NCBI RefSeq assembly: GCF_002807685.1 | Contig: NZ_PEAX01000002.1 | Coordinates: forward strand, 62,001-126,000 | DNA from: Neoalteromonas flava | GTDB taxonomy: Bacteria; Pseudomonadota; Gammaproteobacteria; Enterobacterales; Alteromonadaceae | Length of the DNA stretch: 64,000 nucleotides | Direction of reading: 5' to 3' | Part shown: one piece after another, positions 10,163 through 19,764 of the stretch | Layout of the letters: each line of letters begins with the position of its first letter | Numbering within the stretch: position 1 is the stretch's first letter | Program-made: the position numbers and the translations under genes | The notes under the pieces: generated by a model | The model's database searches: none | The model's input: only the letters and a program-made list of their open reading frames with translations | Told to the model about the DNA's origin: nothing

Positions 10163-10189
10163 AAAAAGCGCCTCTGGGCGCTTTTTTTA
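10163..10189 (+). terminator. Rho-independent terminator of rpsT
   Basis: Stem AGCGCC / GGCGCT with a TCTG loop (10167-10182), extended by A:T pairs and followed by a run of T. It lies 20 bp after the rpsT stop. Confidence 0.85.
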
Positions 10190-10331
10190 TGTCTCACGCT
10201 CGTCGCACTCAAACTGCCATCTGCATTCACCCTAAGAATTAATCGATTAGGCGCGCGCGTCTACAGTAACTCTTCATCCAATCTTGGACTTCAGTTAGAC
10301 TGATAAGAAATTATTCTACTGAGAACCCTTC

Positions 10332-11735
10332 ATGCCCCTTACCTTACCGCGTACACTAGCTTTTTGTTTTGCTCTTACTTTGACCGCATGCGCCAATCAA
10401 TCATTACATACGGATGCGGGTGTATCACAAGCTCCTGACTTGATAAAAACCGCAACAAACTCAACCCTAGCCTATGACATAGTCAAATCATTAACAGTGG
10501 AAGTGGGTCCGAGGATCCCGGGTAGTGACGGTGACAAAAGAGCAGTTGCATGGGCACAAGCAAAATTTGAATCTTTAGGCTTTGACCGCGTCACCACGCA
10601 ACCTGTACGGGTTCGAAATTGGTCACGCGGTCTTGCCGACGCTAGAGTCGTCGCTCCCTTTGAACAGGCGTTGGTAATCACCGCATTAGGAGGTTCTGTC
10701 GCCACGCCGGAAGGGGGATTGCAAGCTGACATCGTCATGGTTGGCTCATTAGATGAGCTAAAAACACTGGCGCCTGAAGCTGCACAAGACAAGATCGTAT
10801 TTATCAATCACCGCATGGAACGAGATCGCGCTGGACGAGGGTATGGTCCAGTTGTTAGCGGACGTGTACAAGGAGCTGTGGAGGCCGCAAAACTAGGAGC
10901 AAGCGCAGTACTTATCCGCTCGGTTGGAACTGATAATTCTCGCTTTGCGCACACGGGTATTATGCGTTACAACGATGAGGTCGAGAAAATACCTGCAGGC
11001 GCAGTTTCAAACGCTGACGCTGACACCCTTGAAGCTATGGTAAATGCGGGTCACACCGTGTCGTTAGACGTGCAACTGAAAGCCAAAGAGTTAGGCTGGC
11101 AAACCTCATATAACGTAATTGGTGAGTTTATTGGTAGCGAAAAGCCCGACGAAATTGTTCTCATTTCTGCTCATTTAGATTCATGGGATGAAGGCACAGG
11201 AGCACTCGATGATGGCGCAGGCGTTGGTATTGTTATGGCTGCTGCTAAGCTAGTAAAAGACGTTATTGGTCAACCGAAGCGGACCATAAGGGTAGTTTTG
11301 TATGCAGCTGAAGAAATTGGCCTAGTCGGCGCTTATGAATATACACGCTTGGAAAAAGATAATCTCAATAAGCTAATTGTTGCTGCTGAGAGTGATTTTG
11401 GGGCTGGCGCAATTTATCGGATGGATACTCGTTTTGACCCTTCTGCGTTACCAGCGACCGAAGCACTCTATACAAGCCTGGCAGAATTGGGTGTTAGCAA
11501 AGGTGATAATACTGCTACTGGCGGTCCTGATGTGTCTATGTTACCTAAATATGGAGTCCCCGTGGTGAACTTACGCCAAGATGGAACCTATTATTTTGAT
11601 TATCATCACACGCCAAATGACACATTGGACAAAATTAATCCCGCCGATCTGCAGCAGAATTTGGCGGTCTGGAGTGTGTTTACGCACTTTATGGCAAATA
11701 CACTAATCGAGACGCGTCCAGCACCTGAGCTGTGA
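10332..11735 (+). CDS. Lipoprotein M28-family zinc metallopeptidase
   Basis: A 467-residue exported aminopeptidase or carboxypeptidase-Q-like enzyme. The signal peptide ends in a lipobox (LTAC, Cys20), so it should be lipid-anchored in the envelope. Residues about 110-250 form a PA-like insertion; the M28 catalytic domain follows. Candidate zinc and catalytic residues are His281 and Asp283 (SAHLDSWDEG), Asp293 (ALDDGAG), Glu327-Glu328 (AAEEIG), Asp355 (AAESDFGAG) and His425 or His426 (YHHTPND). This matches two-zinc M28 peptidases. It probably salvages peptides in the periplasm. It stands alone between rpsT and a small membrane-protein gene; substrate specificity cannot be read from the sequence. 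Confidence 0.88.
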   Translation: MPLTLPRTLAFCFALTLTACANQSLHTDAGVSQAPDLIKTATNSTLAYDIVKSLTVEVGPRIPGSDGDKRAVAWAQAKFESLGFDRVTTQPVRVRNWSRGLADARVVAPFEQALVITALGGSVATPEGGLQADIVMVGSLDELKTLAPEAAQDKIVFINHRMERDRAGRGYGPVVSGRVQGAVEAAKLGASAVLIRSVGTDNSRFAHTGIMRYNDEVEKIPAGAVSNADADTLEAMVNAGHTVSLDVQLKAKELGWQTSYNVIGEFIGSEKPDEIVLISAHLDSWDEGTGALDDGAGVGIVMAAAKLVKDVIGQPKRTIRVVLYAAEEIGLVGAYEYTRLEKDNLNKLIVAAESDFGAGAIYRMDTRFDPSALPATEALYTSLAELGVSKGDNTATGGPDVSMLPKYGVPVVNLRQDGTYYFDYHHTPNDTLDKINPADLQQNLAVWSVFTHFMANTLIETRPAPEL

Positions 11736-11835
11736 GTTTAACAGAGATTATTGAGCCCGATTCTGGGCTCTTTGTTAATCGTTAGCGTATAGCTAAGAGA
11801 AATCGTTTACTGGAATAAAACTTAAGGAATTACCT

Positions 11836-12015
11836 GTGCTACGTCTTTTATTTCTTGTCCCATTAATTTTATGCGTTGCCTGGACCATGTACTTAAAATC
11901 TAAAGGCTATACGTTGCAACAAGGCAAACAAGGCTTCAAATATATATTGGTGTTCTCAGCCGCCATCGCGGTAGCTTACACCGCGCTCTTGTTTATAACA
12001 CAATCGCAATATTGA
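11836..12015 (+). CDS. Small two-helix membrane protein, 59 aa, unknown function
   Basis: A GTG-started frame preceded by AAGGA with a seven-base spacer, which decides the start. The product has two hydrophobic segments (residues about 2-20 and 36-55) separated by a short basic, polar loop (KSKGYTLQQGKQGFK). The YTLQQG/KQGF loop looks conserved-protein-like rather than random. The gene ends 10 bp before a strong bidirectional terminator shared with ppiD. It lies about 100 bp after the M28 peptidase gene on the same strand. I do not recognise a function; the protein is probably an inner-membrane protein. Confidence 0.65.
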   Translation: MLRLLFLVPLILCVAWTMYLKSKGYTLQQGKQGFKYILVFSAAIAVAYTALLFITQSQY

Positions 12016-12025
12016 AGAAGAATAC

Positions 12026-12062
12026 AAAAAAGGCCCGGTGGAGTATCCAACCGGGCCTTTTT
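12026..12062. terminator. Bidirectional terminator between the 59-aa gene and ppiD
   Basis: Stem GGCCCGGT (12032-12039) / ACCGGGCC (12050-12057), flanked by A runs on the left and T runs on the right, so it can end transcription from both convergent genes. Confidence 0.88.
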
Positions 12063-12078
12063 CTTTTGTTACGTTTGT

Positions 12079-13968
12079 CTAGCGGATCAAGATTTGTATA
12101 TCAGCATCACTGCGTAAAGCATCGATAAAGGCCTGATAATTGGTTTGACTAGTTGTCGACAAGACACGCTGCTTAATCGCATCAGCCAATTCACTAGTAT
12201 CAACTTCTGGCGCGTGGACTGCGGTCAATTTCACCAAAGCGACATTTCCATCAGCCTTTGCAACTGTAGTTAAGTTCTGCCCTTCACCCAAACCGAGAGT
12301 GAATGCCTGTTCAACTACGTTAATGCCAGGTGTCGCCATACCTCTTGTCAAATCAGGGTAAGTCTCCCAGCTTAGCTCACGTTGTGCCAAAGTTTCATCG
12401 ATAGACTCTCCACTTTGCAATGCAGTCATTAAATCATTGGCGAAAGTCAAAGCCGCTTGTTGTGCGCGCTCTTGACGCAAACTTGTTTCGATGCCATCTC
12501 GAACTTCAGCAAGTGTTTTAGTGCGCTGCGGCTCATGTTCAGCCACCCGAACGACCATGACGTGATTTTCATCAATTTCAATAACATCAGAATTCACTCG
12601 GTCTTCAACTAATTCTGGTGTAAAGGCGATAGCCGTTACTTGAGGATAGTTAACACTAATCGGCGCACTCGACGCGCTAAACAATGCAGTTTCTTGCACT
12701 GGCACACCGGCCGCACCGGCCACATCATCAAGCGTATCAGGGATTTCAAAAGCTAACTGAGCCATATCTTGCTGCCGTGCATAGAACAACTCTGTAGCCT
12801 TATCGATTTGGACAACAGTACGAATGTCTGCAGCAACTTCTTCGAGTGGCGTTACTTGCTCAGCCTTAACATCTGTCAGCTTAATGATGTGAAAGCCAAA
12901 TTCACTTTGTACTACTTCAGTTACATCACCCACTTCAGTTAGAGCAAAAGCTGCCTGCTCAAACGCTGGGTCCATGATGTCACGGCCAAAGAAGTCGAGG
13001 TCTCCGCCATTTTCAGCACTAAAGGTATCATCTGATTCAGCTTTTGCTACTTCAGCAAAATCTTCACCCGCATTGATCCGGGCTAGTAATGCTTCCGCTT
13101 CGGCTTGAGCAACAGCTTCATCATCACCGAACTCAATCAAAATATGCGATACTCTGCGCTCTTCTTCAGTAACATAAGAACGCTTGTTCAACGCATAGTA
13201 TTCCGCAATCTCTTCTTCGGTAACAGTAACGTCGTCAATTAAATCGTCGACTTTGAGCTCTACATAACGCAATGCAACGCGCTCTTGAGTGTCGTACTGC
13301 TCTAAGTTTGACTCGTAGTAACCTTGTATATCTTGTTCAGTGATTTCGATATCACTGGCAAATGGAGTGGCGGCGATGCTGACCACATCAATGTCACGTT
13401 GTTGGCTCTGCAAGTTATTCAGCCGTTGCGCTTCAGAATCCAATACGAACTCACTGCCAGCGAGGGCTCGAGCAAGCTGGTCACGCGTCATTTCAGCACG
13501 CATGTAGTCCCGGAAAGTATTCGCTTTAAAGCCAGCTTGTTGAATGATCGCTTGGTAGCGCTCGTTATTAAATTGACCGCCCACTTGGAATTCAGGCATC
13601 GATAATAAGGTTTCACGAATCTGTTGGTCACTAACGCGCAAGCCCAACTCTTGAGCTTTCTGCTCCACTAGTTGTTCACCAATCAAGCGCTCAAGCACGC
13701 CTAAACGGAACTCTTGCAAGTAATCTGGATTGGCAAATAAAGCAGCTACGCCTTCACCAAACTGGCTTTCGATCCGAGCGCGTTCATTCTGATAGGCCCG
13801 CTCTAGCGTATTTTGCTGGATCTCTACGCCGTTGACTTTAGCCACAGCAGTCTCTGTAGAGCCCGTTAAATAGCTCCCAACTCCAGCAAAAACGAAGCTT
13901 AAAACGATAAGGGCTATGATAACCATTGCCCAAGGCCCCTGAGCCCCTTCTCTTATTTTTTCTAACAT
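12079..13968 (-). CDS. ppiD: Periplasmic chaperone / peptidyl-prolyl isomerase PpiD
   Basis: A 629-residue inner-membrane-anchored folding factor at the SecYEG exit. The N-terminus (MLEKIREGAQGPWAMVIIALI...) carries the single anchor helix, followed by a SurA-like chaperone region and a parvulin (PPIC) domain at residues about 265-360 (RVSHILIEF, AENGGDLDFFGRD, EFGFHIIKL). The C-terminal half repeats the SurA-like fold. The order lon-hupB-ppiD is conserved in gammaproteobacteria; here a PilZ gene is inserted between hupB and ppiD. PpiD parvulin domains are usually weak isomerases, so a chaperone role is more likely. Confidence 0.95.
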   Translation of the reverse strand: MLEKIREGAQGPWAMVIIALIVLSFVFAGVGSYLTGSTETAVAKVNGVEIQQNTLERAYQNERARIESQFGEGVAALFANPDYLQEFRLGVLERLIGEQLVEQKAQELGLRVSDQQIRETLLSMPEFQVGGQFNNERYQAIIQQAGFKANTFRDYMRAEMTRDQLARALAGSEFVLDSEAQRLNNLQSQQRDIDVVSIAATPFASDIEITEQDIQGYYESNLEQYDTQERVALRYVELKVDDLIDDVTVTEEEIAEYYALNKRSYVTEEERRVSHILIEFGDDEAVAQAEAEALLARINAGEDFAEVAKAESDDTFSAENGGDLDFFGRDIMDPAFEQAAFALTEVGDVTEVVQSEFGFHIIKLTDVKAEQVTPLEEVAADIRTVVQIDKATELFYARQQDMAQLAFEIPDTLDDVAGAAGVPVQETALFSASSAPISVNYPQVTAIAFTPELVEDRVNSDVIEIDENHVMVVRVAEHEPQRTKTLAEVRDGIETSLRQERAQQAALTFANDLMTALQSGESIDETLAQRELSWETYPDLTRGMATPGINVVEQAFTLGLGEGQNLTTVAKADGNVALVKLTAVHAPEVDTSELADAIKQRVLSTTSQTNYQAFIDALRSDADIQILIR

Positions 13969-14042
13969 GGCTTAGCAACTCTCCATAACACCATTAGCTT
14001 TGTAGTCTTTTAGCGCAAAGCTCTTTTCATTTTAGGGCGCGA

Positions 14043-14048
14043 ATTATA
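14043..14048 (-). promoter_or_regulatory. Consensus -10 box upstream of ppiD
   Basis: The minus strand has TATAAT followed by a GC-rich stretch, about 75 bp before the ppiD start. The -35 region is poor (TGTCGA or similar), so this is a plausible but unproven ppiD promoter. Confidence 0.4.
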
Positions 14049-14148
14049 CCGCATTGAGAAAATATCTCGACAGCTTATTTCGTAGAGTTTTAGCTGCTTT
14101 AGCGAAAAATTGGAGAAAATACGCTGAAACTTTGCTTTATCGCTCAAG

Positions 14149-16536
14149 TCAGTCTGATTTTTTGGCCACTTCAGTGGACGGGGTATCAGCAGCAGCCTTT
14201 TTCGGATTGATCCCAAACCTAAGCAAAACATTATGGAACGCGGAGACATTGGTTAGGTATAAAACGTGAGTGTAGCCGTTTTGCATGGCAATCAACTTTT
14301 CATACATCTCAATGTTGATTTTCGATAACTGTGCTAACCGTTTCGCGGTCAGTGGCGTTTGGGCAGTAGGACAGCGGATTGCACTGATGTGAGTAACGCA
14401 AGCTTGAGCCAATTTTTCCGCCACAAACCGGCATAATTGATGCCGTACTTTACCGAACAAGAAATCGCCTAAATCAATATAAATAATCTGTTTATCTTTT
14501 ATTTTTATGGCATGCACAACATGCACATCACGCAGATTAGTCTTGAGCATCTTCTCCAACAATTCTGAACGCGGAGTGGGTGATTCTTTGTCAGCAAAGA
14601 AGCCATGTAACGGCACTTTATTCATGGCCGCGTTGAAGGGTTTTAAATCATAGCAATTCTGTTTGTGGTACACCGTCTTAAGGCGATCGATAGCAAACCT
14701 ATTATTAGTAATAAGGACTGATGCACAGGGCATATTGCGAATACACAGCTCCCACAAGAACCGGTGCGTATGCAACTGTATTACAGCAAGGTTACGTTGC
14801 GAGAAATACTCTGCATTGTTGCTAAACAACCGCTGTAAACGTCCGCCTTCCTGCTTAACCGTTTGTTCGTCTAAGCAAAGTCGCAATACACCCGTTTCTG
14901 GCTCAAATACAACCACCCGATATTTCTGATTGGTTAATTGCAAGTCACTCACAGACACTTTGACTTCGTCACCAATCTCGACATTCTCTGGCTGCAGCAA
15001 CGTCAGCTTTAATCCATTTTCCGATAAATCATCTAATGTCGCTTTGAGCTGAGAGAAGAACCCTAGCTTAATCGTTGCCGCTTCGTTCATCGCATACCGC
15101 GGCTGCGCTCGTCGATCGGCAGCAGACTCCATGACGATATCGCAATGACTAGGCCGGTCTTGATTTATTATGGACTTAGGGAAGGGCTTGAAAGGCTCTG
15201 GCTGTGCAACCTCTAACTCGCCAATCCATTCAGTCACATCTTTACAATACAGAACATGACTGATTTGCGTTAATTCAGGATAATCATGCGCAATTAGATC
15301 GTGAATCGCGAAAGCCTGCTGCTTATGCTCGTCTTCAATCGGATTTAAGCGGCATTGTAGTATCTTAAAATCTTCAATTTGCTCACCCTGTTCAATAAAC
15401 TGCTTTATCATATTGTGGGCAGCTAACTCCCTATGGGTGACAAAAACGACGACTGCTCCTGATTTCGTATTAAACCGCCCTTTCAGTAAAAACGTCTCTT
15501 CAAAGCGCTGCAACTCTTTGATTAAACGCTGTAAAATTGTTTCGCCTGGTAAATCTTTAGCAACATCAAAATCACCGTTGTATTCACTGTTGACCGGCGT
15601 TACAAGGTGATATGCCATCGAATAAACATCCTTTGAAGTACGGATAAAAACAGGCAACCATGGACTATGTGCTAGGATCCGATCGCGTTCCAAATCCTGC
15701 ATTGCACGTTCAATTTCCAAATCAAATTGCAGCGGAAATTGATGCACAGCTCCCTTTATATAACTGTGCAAACGCTGTCGTAACTTTGCGGGCACCGGCT
15801 CTAAAAGTCTAAAACGAGATTCAAATACCGACAGTTGTTTATTAAAGTGACTTTCAATCAGTTCAAAATTCAGTTTTATGGCTTTCGGTGTAAATCCCGC
15901 CACTTGCGGGAAGGTAAATGCAAGAATCGATTCTTCAGTATCGATTTGCGGTGTTCGCTTTGTCTCTACCACCATCTCAGTAAATGATAGCGAGGCCAAT
16001 GGACAATGCTTGCCTTTGTCAAACTCAGGGCAAGAAACGGTGAAATTTGGTCGGATAGCCAAATCATCGGCAAAATCGATATCTTCAAACGACTGCGATT
16101 CGGTACTAAAACTATCTGCAATTTTAGCTAATTGGTCCTCTCTTACCTTGGCCTGGTAGTGTTCCGAATTCATAACCGACTCAAACACACCAACGGTATA
16201 CCGGTCTAGATACTTCGCAGTTTCTTGCTCAAGAATGTCCTTGCCGACCTTGTCTAAGCGCATGGGTATCCCAAAATGCTTAAACTTCATAACCGGGAAA
16301 TTGGCAAACTCAGAATTATCGGCTGAGACATCGGTCAGCGACGTCAGTCTAATGACTTCATTTTTAATAATGTTGCGCACTCGGCTATTGAGACGGCCAG
16401 AAAACTTATTCAACCCTTCCAACAACCGATTTTCCTGTTGTAACGGAATGAGTTTATCTATAAGCGCCGTGTATTGTTTTATAACTAAGGCTTCGTCGCT
16501 GTTTTGTGGCTGCTTTCTGCCCGCAGGATTAGACAT
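14149..16536 (-). CDS. Large PilZ-domain protein (795 aa)
   Basis: A predicted cyclic-di-GMP receptor. The PilZ domain is at residues about 474-580 with both binding motifs present: RAQPR (476-480, the RxxxR motif) and DLSENG (503-508, the D/NxSxxG motif). About 470 residues precede it and 215 follow; neither part has a transmembrane segment or an output domain I recognise. A basic start (MSNPAGRKQPQN) and a mixed helical character are seen. It is cytoplasmic by appearance. It is inserted between ppiD and hupB on the same strand, and nothing nearby makes or degrades c-di-GMP. A role in motility or pili is only a guess. Confidence 0.85.
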   Translation of the reverse strand: MSNPAGRKQPQNSDEALVIKQYTALIDKLIPLQQENRLLEGLNKFSGRLNSRVRNIIKNEVIRLTSLTDVSADNSEFANFPVMKFKHFGIPMRLDKVGKDILEQETAKYLDRYTVGVFESVMNSEHYQAKVREDQLAKIADSFSTESQSFEDIDFADDLAIRPNFTVSCPEFDKGKHCPLASLSFTEMVVETKRTPQIDTEESILAFTFPQVAGFTPKAIKLNFELIESHFNKQLSVFESRFRLLEPVPAKLRQRLHSYIKGAVHQFPLQFDLEIERAMQDLERDRILAHSPWLPVFIRTSKDVYSMAYHLVTPVNSEYNGDFDVAKDLPGETILQRLIKELQRFEETFLLKGRFNTKSGAVVVFVTHRELAAHNMIKQFIEQGEQIEDFKILQCRLNPIEDEHKQQAFAIHDLIAHDYPELTQISHVLYCKDVTEWIGELEVAQPEPFKPFPKSIINQDRPSHCDIVMESAADRRAQPRYAMNEAATIKLGFFSQLKATLDDLSENGLKLTLLQPENVEIGDEVKVSVSDLQLTNQKYRVVVFEPETGVLRLCLDEQTVKQEGGRLQRLFSNNAEYFSQRNLAVIQLHTHRFLWELCIRNMPCASVLITNNRFAIDRLKTVYHKQNCYDLKPFNAAMNKVPLHGFFADKESPTPRSELLEKMLKTNLRDVHVVHAIKIKDKQIIYIDLGDFLFGKVRHQLCRFVAEKLAQACVTHISAIRCPTAQTPLTAKRLAQLSKINIEMYEKLIAMQNGYTHVLYLTNVSAFHNVLLRFGINPKKAAADTPSTEVAKKSD

Positions 16537-16638
16537 CCATGATTACCCTAACGATGGCGTCAATAGCGGCAAGCTCTTGTTGCAGGAAAAATTGTATGTT
16601 TAGCCATTGGTCTAGTCATTTTCATTCATGCAGATACA

Positions 16639-16668
16639 AAAAAACCCCTGACGAGGTCAGGGGTTTTT
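16639..16668 (-). terminator. Terminator after hupB
   Basis: Stem CCCCTGAC (16645-16652) / GTCAGGGG (16656-16663) with a GAG loop and A/T runs on both sides; on the minus strand it follows hupB by about 30 bp. Confidence 0.85.
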
Positions 16669-16695
16669 CACACTAATCATAATGACTAAATCAAA

Positions 16696-16968
16696 TTAGT
16701 TACAAGCGTCTTTAAGTGCTTTACCAGCTTTGAAAGAAGGAACTTTCGCTGCTGCAATTTGAATTGTTTGGCCAGTTTGTGGGTTACGGCCGCTACGCGC
16801 TGCACGCTCGCGAACTGAGAAAGTACCAAAACCAACAAGTGCTACTTGATCACCATCTTTAAGAGCTGCAGTTACTGCGTCAGTGAAAGCGTCTAGAGCA
16901 CGTCCAGCTGCTGCTTTAGAAATATCTGCGCTTGCAGCGATGGTATCAATGAGTTGAGACTTGTTCAC
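16696..16968 (-). CDS. hupB: DNA-binding protein HU-beta
   Basis: A 90-residue nucleoid protein of the HU/IHF family: [28 protein letters not shown] dimerisation helices, [25 protein letters not shown] beta-arm with the DNA-intercalating proline in RNPQTG, and a short C-terminal helix. It bends and compacts DNA. The position next to lon identifies the beta rather than alpha subunit. It has its own strong promoter (17025-17053) and terminator, so it is probably transcribed as a single abundant message. Confidence 0.97.
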   Translation of the reverse strand: MNKSQLIDTIAASADISKAAAGRALDAFTDAVTAALKDGDQVALVGFGTFSVRERAARSGRNPQTGQTIQIAAAKVPSFKAGKALKDACN

Positions 16969-17024
16969 AATAAGATCCCCTTCGGTTGTTATTATTTGTG
17001 TGGCAAAACCGTTTTTGCCAAGTG

Positions 17025-17053
17025 GTTATAGCAAGCTTGAATAATAACATCAA
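17025..17053 (-). promoter_or_regulatory. Promoter of hupB
   Basis: On the minus strand: -35 TTGATG, a 17-bp spacer and -10 TATAAC. It ends about 56 bp before the hupB ATG. It is the best sigma-70-like promoter in the 319-bp gap between lon and hupB. Confidence 0.65.
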
Positions 17054-17287
17054 GCGTCCATTTACAATTTATTAACTTCTAGTGAATCGCTGCCACCCCT
17101 TTGGTGGCAAAGGCTTGAAGCGAATACCCATTAAAGGTATCACAACTATTTCCAGTTTGAAGCCATATTCGTTAAAAAAGTGAAAAAAAAAGTGATTATT
17201 TGCTCATTTTTTGAGCTATCGAGTAAATTCTAAGGCTGAAACCCACGCACTGCCTGCTTTTTCGTCGACAGTGCTGGTCTCCAGACG
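17054..17287. other. Non-coding stretch between hupB promoter and lon
   Basis: No gene is visible. It holds a perfect 7-bp inverted repeat TGCCACC / GGTGGCA at 17091-17109, not followed by a T run on either strand, and a 5-bp hairpin GCTCA / TGAGC at 17202-17216 followed at a distance by a long T run on the minus strand (about 17182-17190), which may serve as a weak lon terminator. Confidence 0.4.
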
Positions 17288-19639
17288 TTACTGTTTTTCT
17301 ACTTTAAATGACTCTACCGGGTGCTCCAGAGCTAAATCCAAAACCTCATCAATCCACTTCACCGGGTGAATAGCCAAATCTTTCTTCACATTTTCAGGGA
17401 TTTCTTCTAAATCCCGTTCATTCTCATGCGGAATAATCACGGTTTTAATTCCACCTCGGTGCGCGGCAAGTAACTTCTCTTTCAAACCACCGATGGCCAA
17501 AACCTCACCACGCAGCGTAATTTCACCTGTCATCGCTACATCACACTTCACCGGGTTTCCGGTGAGACACGACACTAAGGCAGTACACATACCAATACCC
17601 GCACTAGGGCCGTCTTTCGGTGTTGCGCCTTCTGGCACATGCACATGGATATCACGCTTCTCATGGAAATCACTGTTGATACGTAACTTCTCGGCACGGC
17701 TTCGTACGACAGTCATCGCCGTTTTAATCGACTCTTGCATCACGTCACCCAACGAGCCGGTGAAGGTCATTTTCCCTTTGCCAACCACCGCAGTCGTTTC
17801 GATGGTCAGTAAGTCTCCACCCACTTGTGTCCAAGCCAATCCAGTTACCTGACCGACTTGATTTTGCTTATCGGCTTTACCGTAATCAAACCGTTGCACG
17901 CCCAAGTAGTCTTTTAAATTGTCTTGTGTAACGACAACTTTCTCGGCCTTTGGTGTTAGCAATATATGTTTAACTGCCTTGCGACAAACCTTAGAAATCT
18001 CGCGTTCCAGGCTACGTACTCCAGCCTCTCTGGTGTAATAACGGATCATGCCGAGAACCGCTGAATCAGTGATTTCCAGTTCTTCATCTTTGAGCCCATT
18101 GCGTTCAATCTGCTTTGAGATCAAGTGGCGCTGAGCGATATTTAGCTTTTCGTCCTCGGTGTAGCCGGATAGGCGGATCACTTCCATCCGATCCAACAAT
18201 GGCCCAGGAATATTCATGCTGTTAGAAGTCGCGACGAACATAACGTCTGATAGGTCGTAGTCCACTTCTAAGTAATGGTCGCTAAAAGTACTATTTTGCT
18301 CTGGGTCAAGTACCTCTAATAATGCCGAAGATGGATCGCCACGCATATCAGATGACATTTTGTCGATCTCATCGAGCAGAAACAGTGGATTTTTGACCCC
18401 GACTTTAGACATTTTCTGAATCAATTTACCTGGCATTGAACCAATATAGGTGCGGCGATGGCCTCGGATTTCAGCCTCATCACGCACTCCCCCCAACGCC
18501 ATCCGCACATATTTGCGGCCTGTTGCTTTGGCTATTGACTGCCCGAGAGACGTTTTACCTACACCCGGCGGCCCTACTAAACAAAGTATCGGTCCTTTGA
18601 GTTTCTTTACTCGTTGTTGCACAGCTAAATACTCAATGATCCGCTCTTTGACTTTTTCTAAGCCATAATGGTCAGCATTCAGAATTTTTTCGGCTTTGGC
18701 TAGATCCTTCTTCACTGCCGAACGTTTATGCCAAGGCACGCCGGCCAACCAATCGATATAACTTCTAACCACAGTCGCTTCTGCTGACATTGGCGACATC
18801 ATTTTCAATTTTTTAAGCTCTGCAGAGGCTTTATCTTTCGCCTCTTGTGGCATTTTCGCTTCTTCGATTTTCTTCGTTAGAGCATCGAATTCGTCTGGCG
18901 CCTCATCCATCTCGCCGAGTTCTTTTTGAATTGCTTTCATTTGCTCATTCAAATAATACTCGCGCTGGCTTTTTTCCATTTGCTTTTTAACTCGCGTACG
19001 GATTTTTTTCTCTACTTGGAGAACATCAATTTCGCCTTCCATCAGCGCCATCAAGTATTCAACTCGTTCATTGACGCTGGCCATCTCGAGTACTTTTTGT
19101 TTTTCTGCCAGTTTTAACGGCATGTGTGCGGCCATTGTATCGGCGAGGCGCGCCGCGTCCTCGATGCCATTTAATGAGGTTAAAACTTCAGGTGGTATTT
19201 TTTTATTGAGTTTGACATAACCTTCGAACTGAGACACGGCTGAACGTGTAAGCACATCTTGCTCACTGTCACTGATTGGCACATCTTGGATACGTTCGAC
19301 ATCTGCAGCAAAGTATGGCTCTGTCTTGGAAAGAGCATCGACCTGACCACGAACATTACCTTCAACTAATACCTTAACAGTACCGTCAGGTAGCTTTAAC
19401 AACTGTAAGATTGTGGCAATCGTACCAACATGATAAATGTCGTCCTGTTGCGGTTCATCAACGCCAGCATCTTTTTGAGCGACTAAAAAAATCTGCTTAT
19501 CATTTGCCATCGCCGCATCTAGGCAGCGAATAGACTTTTCCCGCCCGACAAACAAAGGGATCACCATATGCGGATAAACAACAACATCTCGTAACGCCAG
19601 AACTGGCATTTCCACCCGTTGTGATTGGTCTTTAGACAT
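17288..19639 (-). CDS. lon: ATP-dependent protease Lon
   Basis: An AAA+ serine protease that degrades misfolded and regulatory proteins in the cytoplasm. I choose the ATG ending at 19639 (783 aa, one less than E. coli Lon); the five-codon longer frame starts with TTG. Domains: N-terminal substrate-binding LON domain (residues about 10-200), coiled-coil (200-300), AAA+ module with Walker [13 protein letters not shown], and the C-terminal protease with catalytic Ser in DGPSAGIGM and Lys in [12 protein letters not shown]. It follows clpX behind a terminator and has a sigma-32-like promoter, so it is probably heat-inducible on its own. Confidence 0.98.
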   Translation of the reverse strand: MSKDQSQRVEMPVLALRDVVVYPHMVIPLFVGREKSIRCLDAAMANDKQIFLVAQKDAGVDEPQQDDIYHVGTIATILQLLKLPDGTVKVLVEGNVRGQVDALSKTEPYFAADVERIQDVPISDSEQDVLTRSAVSQFEGYVKLNKKIPPEVLTSLNGIEDAARLADTMAAHMPLKLAEKQKVLEMASVNERVEYLMALMEGEIDVLQVEKKIRTRVKKQMEKSQREYYLNEQMKAIQKELGEMDEAPDEFDALTKKIEEAKMPQEAKDKASAELKKLKMMSPMSAEATVVRSYIDWLAGVPWHKRSAVKKDLAKAEKILNADHYGLEKVKERIIEYLAVQQRVKKLKGPILCLVGPPGVGKTSLGQSIAKATGRKYVRMALGGVRDEAEIRGHRRTYIGSMPGKLIQKMSKVGVKNPLFLLDEIDKMSSDMRGDPSSALLEVLDPEQNSTFSDHYLEVDYDLSDVMFVATSNSMNIPGPLLDRMEVIRLSGYTEDEKLNIAQRHLISKQIERNGLKDEELEITDSAVLGMIRYYTREAGVRSLEREISKVCRKAVKHILLTPKAEKVVVTQDNLKDYLGVQRFDYGKADKQNQVGQVTGLAWTQVGGDLLTIETTAVVGKGKMTFTGSLGDVMQESIKTAMTVVRSRAEKLRINSDFHEKRDIHVHVPEGATPKDGPSAGIGMCTALVSCLTGNPVKCDVAMTGEITLRGEVLAIGGLKEKLLAAHRGGIKTVIIPHENERDLEEIPENVKKDLAIHPVKWIDEVLDLALEHPVESFKVEKQ

Positions 19640-19668
19640 GCTTTCTCTCTTCAACTACTTATCGGTCT

Positions 19669-19696
19669 TATATGGGGTTAGGGTCAGAAAGTTCAA
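19669..19696 (-). promoter_or_regulatory. Sigma-32 (heat-shock)-like promoter of lon
   Basis: The minus strand reads TTGAA (19692-19696), 14 bp, then CCCCATATA (19669-19677). This is close to the sigma-32 consensus (CTTGAA, 13-14 bp, CCCCATnT). It lies 30-57 bp before the lon ATG and downstream of the clpX terminator. E. coli lon is a known sigma-32 gene, so the match has both sequence and precedent behind it. Confidence 0.7.
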
Positions 19697-19730
19697 TCAC
19701 TGTAACAAGATTCCTGTCACAATAGATATA

Positions 19731-19758
19731 AAAAAAGGCTCTTGAAAGAGCCTTTTTT
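19731..19758 (-). terminator. Terminator between clpX and lon
   Basis: A long perfect stem AAAAAAGGCTCTT / AAGAGCCTTTTTT closed by a GA-centred loop; on the minus strand it follows the clpX stop by six bases and ends in a T run. Confidence 0.88.
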
Positions 19759-19764
19759 AATTTT

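Noticed and set aside
17091-17109. TGCCACC/GGTGGCA inverted repeat as a terminator
   Set aside because: No T run follows on either strand; kept only as an unexplained inverted repeat.
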